From assembly GCA_002471805.1 (NCBI GenBank), contig DKQR01000149.1, positions 1 through 5,471 on the forward strand: a DNA stretch of 5,471 nucleotides. Direction: 5' to 3'. The notes under the pieces were generated by a model. It was not told where the DNA came from and did not search any database. It was given only the letters and a program-made list of their open reading frames with translations. Positions 1-5,471 of this stretch are shown piece after piece (positions within the stretch are counted from its first letter, which is position 1; each line of letters opens with the position of its first letter). The DNA is from Fidelibacterota bacterium UBA7303 (GTDB lineage: Bacteria; Fidelibacterota; Marinisomatia; Marinisomatales; UBA1611). The translations under genes were made by a program, and so were the position numbers.

Positions 1-366
1 AAAAATATTTGCATCCTGAAAGAAGAAAATATTATCGACACGGTTAAAAATGAGACTAGCCCTTATTTACAGAAAAGATGGTTAGAATTAGGCAGCCATC
101 CTTTAGTGGGCGAAGCCAGAGGCGTGGGTATGGTTGGTGCCTTGGAACTGGTAAAAAATAAAGAAACAAAAGAGGGTTTCCCAGAAAAACAAAATGTTGG
201 GATGGTATGCCGTGATTTTTGTTTTAACAATGGTCTTGTCATGCGCGCAGTTGCAGATACAATGATCATATCGCCTCCACTGATTATATCCAATGATGAA
301 ATTGATGAACTAATAGCAAAGGCTCGATTGTGTTTGAATCTTACCGCTGAAAAAATTGGGTTATAA
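1..366 (+). CDS. Class III PLP aminotransferase, SpuC-like (putrescine/omega-amino acid:pyruvate), C-terminal part
   Basis: The reading frame is open from the first base of the window and stops at TAA 364-366, so 121 C-terminal residues are seen and the start lies upstream. Visible motifs are HPLVGEARGVGMVGALELV (about residues 33-51), a GMVCRDFCFNNGLVMR stretch, and DTMIISPPLIIS followed by an EIDELIAKAR helix. From memory this closely matches the small C-terminal domain of class III transaminases such as Pseudomonas SpuC, which moves the amino group of putrescine or cadaverine to pyruvate. The PLP lysine and most of the active site lie outside the window, so substrate is inferred from the subfamily only. 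Family members are about 450 residues, so roughly a quarter is present. An internal GTG at 106 is not a real start because the conserved sequence continues upstream of it. The gene points toward the convergent permease gene. Confidence 0.9.
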   Translation, partial: KNICILKEENIIDTVKNETSPYLQKRWLELGSHPLVGEARGVGMVGALELVKNKETKEGFPEKQNVGMVCRDFCFNNGLVMRAVADTMIISPPLIISNDEIDELIAKARLCLNLTAEKIGL

Positions 367-447
367 CTGATCAATATTTATTGTATGTTATAAAGCAGTG
401 GGGCAATCTGCATACATCTATTGCTTTAGTTTACACCTAAAGCAGCA
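367..447. other. Short intergenic region between convergent gene ends
   Basis: This 81-nt AT-rich gap separates the stop of the aminotransferase (+) from the stop of the permease (-). It contains no plausible gene. It holds several short inverted repeats: TAAAGCAG occurs at 391-398 and again at 438-445, with the complementary TGCTTTA between them at 422-428. TGTATG (382-387) can pair with CATACA (411-416), and GCAAT (403-407) with ATTGC (420-424). The region must contain the 3' ends of both transcripts unless they read through into each other. Confidence 0.7.
421..445. terminator. Possible bidirectional transcription-terminator hairpin
   Basis: TGCTTTAG (422-429) and CTAAAGCA (437-444) form a perfect 8-bp stem around a 7-nt loop, with an extra T-G wobble at 421/445. 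It lies between two convergent genes, just 3 bp past the stop of the minus-strand permease, where a shared terminator would be expected. Against this, neither strand has a clear T-run after the stem and the stem is not GC-rich, so it is not a textbook intrinsic terminator. It might instead protect 3' ends or act as a weak terminator. Confidence 0.35.
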
Positions 448-1743
448 TTATAGTTTCCTGATACGACGCCACAGCCAGTGTAAAACAAAACCAGACAATA
501 AAAGAGGAACTGTTTCAGCTAGATATTTTTCCGGTGTGTAGATCAATATATATATGGCAATCGCTGCCGGAATCAAGGCTGTAAGCCAGGGGAAAATCAT
601 ACCACCTGGAACCCTAAATGGCCGGGGTAAATCCGGCTGAGTATAACGGAGGGAGATGAATACGGCAAATCCAATAATGTACAGAGGAATACTGATCCAG
701 GTACCCACAACCAGAAGGTCTATAAATTTCATACCTGTGGTCATAATGCTAAGAATGACCCCTTGAGCGATCAATGCTCCAATTGGTGTTGCATGCTTTT
801 TATTCTGCATTGATACTATTTTAGGCAAATGACCGTCGTCAGCGATTGCTTTTAACAAGTGAGACATAAGTAGCATTTCCCCATTAATGAGACCAAAATT
901 TGAAGTCTGCGCTGCAAAACTGAACCACCACGCGAATGCCGATCCTCCTAGTGCAAAGGCAACTAGGTTTAGTTGAGCTTCATCCCAAGTATACCAGTTT
1001 GGATCAACGGCGATCCCCACCATAAGAGGCAGCACATAGGCGGCAATGGAAAGACCCATTGTAATAAAGAGCGCCCGGGGATAGTTGTGCACAGAATCTT
1101 CAATCTCATCCGCAGCTGAAGCCAACCCGCTGTAACCGGAAAAATTCCACATCCCGAAGATCATGGCAAACACTAAGGCTGTATTCAAATCTGTTTCTGG
1201 CGGGATGTGTAGAGCTTTATAGATATTTAAATCAATCAGTCCAATTCCATAATAAACAAGTACAAGAAGCGGCATTACCTGAATCCAGATCAGGAGGTTA
1301 AACAAGGGTCCTACTGTTTTTACTCCACGAATATTTAAAAAAACAGCCAGCCAGATGACGCCAATTGTCAGCCCCCATGAGATGGAAAAAGGGGCATCGG
1401 GCCAGATGAAGACGACAAAATATTCTGCCAGCAGGGTGGGATACAGCGCCGCATCAAACATCCATGTGAGCCATTCCAGCCACCCCAATTGAAATCCCCA
1501 GTACGGTCCCCAGCTTTTTTTATACCATTGATATACGCCGCCTTCCATGGGAATAGCGCTGATCAATTCACTGTTTTGAAGGATGCTGGGAATTCCCCAG
1601 AAGATTGCCATAAATAGCATCCCTGCGATAGCTAGGGTCGGTCCGGAGCGCGGTACCACCTCCTCAATGCCAAAAGGGCCCCCGCAATAAATCACAAACA
1701 TGGCAGCTACCGTTGTCCAAAACGGCATACGCCGTTTTCCCAT
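448..1743 (-). CDS. APC-superfamily amino acid/polyamine permease (PUT/LAT-like)
   Basis: This is an integral inner-membrane protein of about 431 residues with some 12 hydrophobic segments, a normal APC length. Numbering from the start chosen here, TM1 carries GGPFGIEE (21-28), the unwound substrate-binding motif of the family. It is followed by a PRSGP turn, SEL with PMEGGVYQW (59-73), WGPYWGFQ (78-85) and DAALYP (97-102). A WNFSGYSGLASAADEIE stretch at about 199-215 matches TM6 and the loop after it. The combination GGPFG, E(G/N)GGY, GP(Y/F)WGFQ and D(N/A)ALYP is, as I recall it, characteristic of the branch containing plant and protozoan polyamine uptake permeases, so a polyamine or cationic amino acid is a reasonable substrate guess. 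The start is uncertain. ATG 1743 has AGGA 8 nt upstream. ATG 1761 has AAAAGGA directly against it, which is too close. GTG 1827 keeps the frame open for 459 residues but has no ribosome binding site. The gene is transcribed divergently from the downstream operon. Confidence 0.9.
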   Translation of the reverse strand: MGKRRMPFWTTVAAMFVIYCGGPFGIEEVVPRSGPTLAIAGMLFMAIFWGIPSILQNSELISAIPMEGGVYQWYKKSWGPYWGFQLGWLEWLTWMFDAALYPTLLAEYFVVFIWPDAPFSISWGLTIGVIWLAVFLNIRGVKTVGPLFNLLIWIQVMPLLVLVYYGIGLIDLNIYKALHIPPETDLNTALVFAMIFGMWNFSGYSGLASAADEIEDSVHNYPRALFITMGLSIAAYVLPLMVGIAVDPNWYTWDEAQLNLVAFALGGSAFAWWFSFAAQTSNFGLINGEMLLMSHLLKAIADDGHLPKIVSMQNKKHATPIGALIAQGVILSIMTTGMKFIDLLVVGTWISIPLYIIGFAVFISLRYTQPDLPRPFRVPGGMIFPWLTALIPAAIAIYILIYTPEKYLAETVPLLLSGFVLHWLWRRIRKL

Positions 1744-1903
1744 ATTCCTTTTCCTATTCATTCCTTTTATAATATGACGGGTAATATACTGTGCTTTCCA
1801 TAAATTTTGGACGCTTGCTCCCGACACATATGACCAATTAGATTTCTCGCCACTTTACCATTAAATAACAATGTAGTCTTTTTTCACCAATCGGGAGAAC
1901 CGC
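1744..1903. promoter_or_regulatory. Divergent promoter region between permease and aminotransferase operon
   Basis: Both the minus-strand permease and the plus-strand operon must be transcribed from here unless promoters lie inside genes. Promoter matches are weak. On the plus strand, TTGGAC (1807-1812) and TATGAC (1829-1834) are 16 nt apart, matching the sigma-70 consensus at 3/6 and 4/6 positions. On the minus strand, TTGGTG (1890-1885) precedes TTTAAT (1865-1860, 5/6) with a long 19-nt spacer. ACCAAT occurs at 1833-1838 and 1886-1891, and the related ACCATT at 1857-1862. These could be operator half-sites, but such short words also arise by chance. No riboswitch-like structure was recognised. 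The function is inferred mainly from gene orientation. Confidence 0.4.
1893..1897 (+). promoter_or_regulatory. Ribosome binding site of the HemL-like aminotransferase
   Basis: GGGAG lies 6 nt before ATG 1904, which is good Shine-Dalgarno spacing. It fixes the start of the first gene of the three-gene operon and is the only clear ribosome binding site in that operon. Confidence 0.75.
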
Positions 1904-3214
1904 ATGTTCAATAGAGAAAAATCCCAACCTATTTTTGACCGCGCTCTAAGTGTCCTTGTCAAAGGAGTAAGTTCCAATTTTCGTTATCTTGGCAAAGATG
2001 AAACCCCAATCATTTCCCGCGGTAAAGGTGCCCGGATGTGGGATGCAGATGGTAATGAATTCATTGATTACCGCTTAGGCTGGGGACCAATTATTTTAGG
2101 TCATGCTGATGACCGTGTGAATCAGGCGGTTGCTGCCGCTATCGAAAACGGTATCACCTTCGCTGCTACCACAGAACTGGAAGTGGATGTAGCGGAAAAG
2201 ATCAAGGAAATGGTCCCGGGAATGGAAAAACTCCGCTTTACCAACACAGGGACAGAGGCAACCATGCATGCATTGCGTACCGCCAGAGGATATACAAATA
2301 AGGAGAAATTTATCAAGTTCGAGGGGCAGTATCACGGTGCCCATGATTATGTTTTGTTCAGCACTGCTTCTTCTCCCGTCAGCGCTTTGGGTGAGCGGTC
2401 TGCTCCCACCCCGGCCCAGGTTGGTTCAGGCATACCGGACAAAATAAGAGACTATGTCTATTGCCTGCCCTTCAATGATTTTGATGCAGTAGAACAGTGT
2501 ATAAAAAACCATCATGGTGAGGTGGCAGCTTTGTTTGTTGAGCCCTGTCTGGGAAACATTGCCGGGATTGAGCCAAATAATGGGTTTCTTATTCACCTCA
2601 GAAGTTTATGTGATAAATATGGTATTGTATTGGTGTTTGATGAAGTCAAGACCGGGTTCCGCTTGGCCAACGGCGGGGCTCGGGAAGCCTACGGCGTAAT
2701 CCCGGATATTTCTACCTATGCAAAAAGTCTGGGGAATGGTTTTCCCGTAGCTGCGTTTGGCGGCAATAAGGATGTTATGAATGTGGTTGGCGGCGGAAAT
2801 GTGACCCACGCTGGTACGTTTGGCGGCAACGGGCTCAGCATGGCGGCGGCAAAAGCCGTATTGGATATTCTTACCGCATCGCCTGTACTGGACAACCTGG
2901 CCCGGCGGGGTGAAAGACTCAAGGCCGGCCTAGACCAAATTTTGACGGAAGCAAATCTTCCGCACCAGATGACCGGGCATCCCAATATTCAAAGTTTTTT
3001 GATTACGGAAAACCCGGTCAAGGAAGTGCGGGACTTTTCTCACACTGATGAAGAAATGTATGAGAAAATTTTAACCCACCTTTACCATCTGGGTGTCTGG
3101 GCTGAGGGGGATTCTCGAGAACCTTGGTTTCTTTGTGAATCTCACTCCAATGAGATCATTGATGAAACCCTAAATAAGTTTCAGGAAGCGGTAAAACGAA
3201 CATTAGACAAATAA
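1904..3214 (+). CDS. Class III PLP aminotransferase, glutamate-1-semialdehyde aminomutase-like, probably catabolic
   Basis: This complete 436-residue cytosolic enzyme has the fold-type I PLP transaminase layout. Visible motifs are the NTGTEA phosphate-binding loop (114-119), YHG (143-145) whose tyrosine stacks on the cofactor, FDEVKTGFR (245-253) with the aspartate that holds the pyridine nitrogen, AKSLGNGFPVAAFGG (273-287) with Lys274 as the predicted Schiff-base lysine, and GTFGGN (304-309). The N-terminal half and the SGIP...LPFND stretch (175-192) follow the glutamate-1-semialdehyde 2,1-aminomutase (HemL) pattern. However, the usual FDEVMTGFR reads FDEVKTGFR, and the C-terminus (REPWFLCESHS, 405-415) departs from the HemL ending. 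No tetrapyrrole gene is nearby. It is the first gene of an operon with a flavin amine oxidase and a symporter, so amino-group transfer from an imported amine or amino acid is more likely than heme synthesis. The exact substrate is unknown. Confidence 0.92.
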   Translation: MFNREKSQPIFDRALSVLVKGVSSNFRYLGKDETPIISRGKGARMWDADGNEFIDYRLGWGPIILGHADDRVNQAVAAAIENGITFAATTELEVDVAEKIKEMVPGMEKLRFTNTGTEATMHALRTARGYTNKEKFIKFEGQYHGAHDYVLFSTASSPVSALGERSAPTPAQVGSGIPDKIRDYVYCLPFNDFDAVEQCIKNHHGEVAALFVEPCLGNIAGIEPNNGFLIHLRSLCDKYGIVLVFDEVKTGFRLANGGAREAYGVIPDISTYAKSLGNGFPVAAFGGNKDVMNVVGGGNVTHAGTFGGNGLSMAAAKAVLDILTASPVLDNLARRGERLKAGLDQILTEANLPHQMTGHPNIQSFLITENPVKEVRDFSHTDEEMYEKILTHLYHLGVWAEGDSREPWFLCESHSNEIIDETLNKFQEAVKRTLDK

Positions 3215-3215
3215 A

Positions 3216-4487
3216 ATGAAAACTGAAGTTTTTTGGTCAGATCAGTTTTCACGATCATCTGATCTTCCTATTGTCGATATTTTTCCATCGAATGTAGATG
3301 TTGCTATCGTTGGAAGTGGCTACACAGGGCTAGCTGCGGCGCGAACACTGGCGAAAGCAGGTTGTTTAGTGGCCGTTATAGATCAGCATACAATCGGTTG
3401 GGGTGCAAGTTCCCGCAATGGAGGCATGGCAACACCGGGACTTAAGCAGGATATTTTCAAGATTCATAAAAAATATGGGTTGGATTACGCCTGTGAATTT
3501 TGGAGATCATCTGTCGATGCAATCGATCTTCTAGAGCAGATCATTATTGAAGAAAACATTGATTGTGATTGGTCCCGGAAAGGCCACATTGCTTTAGCAT
3601 ACAAGCAGTCCCATTATGATGAACTGCCTGAATATGCGGCATGGATCAAAAGAGAAATGGGCCATGAAAAGACGGTCGTTCCCAGAGAGGAGATTCGGTC
3701 TGAAATTGGAACCAATGCCTATTATGGCGGACTTTCTGATGAGTCCAGTGGAGGCCTTCAACCAGCCAAGTATGTAGATGGATTAGCTAGGGCTGTTGCT
3801 AATCATGGTACTATTCTTTGTGAAAACACCCGAGCAGAGAAGATCAGCAGGAAGGGGGCCGGGTATGAAGTAATCACATCCAAAGGCGCTCTAAAAACCA
3901 AAGAAGTAATTATTGCTACAAATGGATATACAGATATGCTGGTGCCGGGACTTAAGCGTAAGATCTTTCCCGTGGGTAGCTATATTATTGTGACAGAGCC
4001 CCTAGCAAAAGACCTCCAGGAAAAACTGAGCCCGAAACAGCGCATGTTCTATGATTCCAAATGGTTCATCAACTATTTTCGCCTTACGCCGGATGGGCGG
4101 ATGCTGTGGGGCGGGCGCAATGATTTGAGTACAGACCTGGACCTGCATGAAAGCGCTGCAATTCTTTCCCAGCAGGTCTGCGCGGTTTTTCCAGAATTGA
4201 ACGACTATGAATTCACCCATACCTGGACAGGGAAGCTGGGAATCACTTTTGACCTAATGCCTCACATCGGAGAAATCAACGGGATTCACTATGCTTTTGG
4301 ATACGGTGGACATGGTCTGTCTATTGCCACTTATCTTGGAACAGAATTGGGGTTGCTCATATCGGGTCAAAAAGAACGAAGTCCTTATAAAGAAATATCG
4401 CATCAAACCATGTTCTTTTATAGAAAGGACCCTTGGTTTTTGCCGTTTGCAGCTCAATATTATCGATTATTAGACTGGATCTCATAA
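3216..4487 (+). CDS. FAD-dependent amine/amino-acid oxidoreductase (DAO family, PuuB-like)
   Basis: The protein has 423 residues, a usual length for single-domain DAO-fold oxidases. A Rossmann FAD-binding strand with GSGYTG (33-38) sits in VDVAIVGSGYTGLAAA. GWGASSRNGG (61-70) is the flavin-contacting segment typical of gamma-glutamylputrescine oxidase (PuuB) and related enzymes. LQPAKYVDGLARAV (181-194) and WTGKLGITFDLMPHIG (337-352) are further family blocks, and GYGGHG (362-367) is the C-terminal FAD site. Such enzymes oxidise a C-N bond of an amine or amino acid, giving an imine that hydrolyses to an aldehyde or keto acid; the electron acceptor (oxygen or a respiratory chain) cannot be told here. 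No signal peptide is seen, so it should be cytosolic. The ATG lies 1 nt after the preceding stop and lacks a clear Shine-Dalgarno sequence, so its translation is probably coupled. A PuuA-type ligase is not visible, so true PuuB activity is not established. Confidence 0.9.
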   Translation: MKTEVFWSDQFSRSSDLPIVDIFPSNVDVAIVGSGYTGLAAARTLAKAGCLVAVIDQHTIGWGASSRNGGMATPGLKQDIFKIHKKYGLDYACEFWRSSVDAIDLLEQIIIEENIDCDWSRKGHIALAYKQSHYDELPEYAAWIKREMGHEKTVVPREEIRSEIGTNAYYGGLSDESSGGLQPAKYVDGLARAVANHGTILCENTRAEKISRKGAGYEVITSKGALKTKEVIIATNGYTDMLVPGLKRKIFPVGSYIIVTEPLAKDLQEKLSPKQRMFYDSKWFINYFRLTPDGRMLWGGRNDLSTDLDLHESAAILSQQVCAVFPELNDYEFTHTWTGKLGITFDLMPHIGEINGIHYAFGYGGHGLSIATYLGTELGLLISGQKERSPYKEISHQTMFFYRKDPWFLPFAAQYYRLLDWIS

Positions 4488-4491
4488 AATC

Positions 4492-5471
4492 ATGGGCGCT
4501 ATCTCTACAATCGATTATGTGATTATTGCCTTATATCTTTCAGGAATGGTGGGCGTTGGGCTGTGGTTTGCAAAAAAACATACTGATTTTGATGACTATT
4601 TTCTGGCTGGCAGATCGCTTACAACTCCGCTCTTGATCACAACCTTGATTTCAACATACTATGGTATCGATGTATTGTTTGGAGATTCGCAACTGGGATT
4701 TACAGATGGTGTTGTGGCCTGGTTTGGTTATGCACGGCCAACCTATGCCTTCTTTCTTATTGCGGCATTTTTATTGGCTCAGCGGTTGCGGGAAGAAAAC
4801 TTCAAGAGTCTTCCAGATATCCTTGATAAATATTATGGTAAAAAGACCAGGTATGTTGGCGCCGTGACATCCTTCATTTATTCGCTGCCGGCATTGTCTC
4901 TTTATGGATTTGGAATGTTAGGTGATGTTATCCTTGGGTGGAAACCGATCGTGGGGATGCTTGTTCTTGGCGGAATCGCGTTGGTCTATACGCTTACTGG
5001 GGGGTTCTGGGCTGTGGTGCTTACAGACTCGATTCAATTTGTAATGATGTGCGTGGTGTTGGCTCTTGCTTTCCCTTTTGCCATGAATTTGATCGGCGGA
5101 TTCGATTCCATGATTGACACACTGGAACCAAGCTACTTCAACACGATGGGTGATCTATCCATCTGGCTGATCATTATTTATGCATCAACGGGTTTATCTA
5201 TTTTAGTGGAACCCACATTTTACCAGCGAATCTTTGCTGCAAAATCTTACAAGAGTGTCCGGAATGCCCTTATTATAGGAATTTTCATTTGGGGGTCTTA
5301 TGATTGGATGATTACTATTTTAGCCATGTCGGCAAAAGTCGGTGTTTTGAAGGGGCTGCTTCCCGGTGATGTGGCTCCCGACGCTGCTCTGTTAACGATC
5401 ATGGTCGCGGCTCTGCCTGCTGGGGCATTAGGATTATTTATTGCTGGTGTTCTTTCTACGGAAATGTCTAC
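4492..5471 (+). CDS. Sodium:solute symporter (SSS family), N-terminal part
   Basis: The frame opens at ATG 4492, 4 nt after the oxidase stop, and runs off the window, giving 326 complete codons of a protein normally about 450-600 residues. TM1 (about 7-26) is followed by DYFLAGRSL (35-43), a hallmark of the family. A later hallmark is LTGGFWAVVLTDSIQF (168-183), matching the conserved G-G-x-x-A-V-x-x-T-D-x-x-Q pattern. The visible end, STEMS plus a partial Thr codon, corresponds to the TM8 region that supplies the Na2 sodium-binding serine/threonine pair in this fold. About eight membrane segments are visible. It should import a solute with Na+ across the inner membrane, and its position last in an aminotransferase-oxidase operon suggests it brings in their substrate. 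Only GGAT at 4477-4480, 11 nt upstream, resembles a ribosome binding site, so coupling to the oxidase is likely. Substrate cannot be read from family membership, since SSS proteins carry proline, sugars, pantothenate, choline and others. Confidence 0.9.
   Translation, partial: MGAISTIDYVIIALYLSGMVGVGLWFAKKHTDFDDYFLAGRSLTTPLLITTLISTYYGIDVLFGDSQLGFTDGVVAWFGYARPTYAFFLIAAFLLAQRLREENFKSLPDILDKYYGKKTRYVGAVTSFIYSLPALSLYGFGMLGDVILGWKPIVGMLVLGGIALVYTLTGGFWAVVLTDSIQFVMMCVVLALAFPFAMNLIGGFDSMIDTLEPSYFNTMGDLSIWLIIIYASTGLSILVEPTFYQRIFAAKSYKSVRNALIIGIFIWGSYDWMITILAMSAKVGVLKGLLPGDVAPDAALLTIMVAALPAGALGLFIAGVLSTEMS

Noticed and set aside
63..374. Open frame on the minus strand opposite the SpuC-like aminotransferase
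   Set aside because: It is antisense to clearly conserved transaminase sequence, and its translation is low-complexity Ser/Ile-rich with no recognisable family.
1818..1897. 7-bp inverted repeat CTCCCGA (1818-1824) / TCGGGAG (1891-1897) that could hide the ribosome binding site
   Set aside because: A 7-bp match is expected by chance about once in a region this size, and the weak plus-strand promoter candidate would start transcription after the first arm.
2096..2985. Several 60-90 codon frames on both strands inside the HemL-like gene
   Set aside because: They overlap a continuous, motif-rich class III aminotransferase frame, and none has its own ribosome binding site or domain.
1904..3214. 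Naming the aminotransferase hemL
   Set aside because: Fold similarity is clear, but the operon context and altered motifs argue against a heme-pathway role.
4002..4473. Short frames on both strands within the oxidase 3' part
   Set aside because: The DAO frame is intact here, with the conserved W-T-G and GYGGHG blocks, so these are by-products of another frame.
3216..4487. Calling the oxidase puuB outright
   Set aside because: Fold and motifs fit the PuuB-like group, but many oxidases and dehydrogenases share them and no PuuA-type ligase is visible, so a gene symbol is not justified.
4661..4867. A 68-codon plus-strand frame within the symporter
   Set aside because: It is out of frame with the symporter, whose translation is continuous from 4492 to the window end with SSS hallmarks.

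Overview
The window is bacterial DNA of moderate GC with densely packed genes. It holds four substantial coding regions plus the tail of a fifth, and all of them point to uptake and breakdown of an amine or amino-acid compound. No rRNA, tRNA, CRISPR array, insertion sequence or phage gene was seen. No marker allows a confident taxonomic call. The Shine-Dalgarno site and short intergenic gaps indicate a bacterium, or less likely an archaeon.

Layout: (1) Positions 1-366 (+) are the C-terminal 121 residues of a class III PLP aminotransferase of the putrescine/omega-amino acid:pyruvate type (SpuC-like). (2) Positions 367-447 are a short gap between convergent genes with inverted repeats that can fold in two mutually exclusive ways. 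(3) Positions 448 to about 1743 (-) are an APC-superfamily permease whose motifs resemble the polyamine-uptake (PUT/LAT-type) branch. (4) Positions 1744-1903 are the divergent control region. (5) Positions 1904-3214 (+) are a complete class III aminotransferase of the glutamate-1-semialdehyde aminomutase (HemL-like) fold. (6) Positions 3216-4487 (+) are a DAO-family FAD oxidoreductase related to PuuB-type amine/amino-acid oxidases. (7) Position 4492 to the window end (+) is a sodium:solute symporter (SSS family), cut off after 326 residues.

Genes 5-7 are separated by only 1 and 4 nt and almost certainly form one operon. The first has a good ribosome binding site and the next two do not, which suggests translational coupling. 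A plausible but unproven reading is that two unrelated transporters (APC and SSS) bring in amine or amino-acid substrates, and that two aminotransferases and a flavin oxidase remove amino groups. Polyamines are the leading substrate guess, because both the truncated SpuC-like enzyme and the PUT-like permease point that way. No glutamylation (PuuA), aldehyde dehydrogenase (PuuC) or regulator gene is visible, so the pathway cannot be completed from this window. The locus looks like an uncharacterised combination of known families, not a wholly new system.
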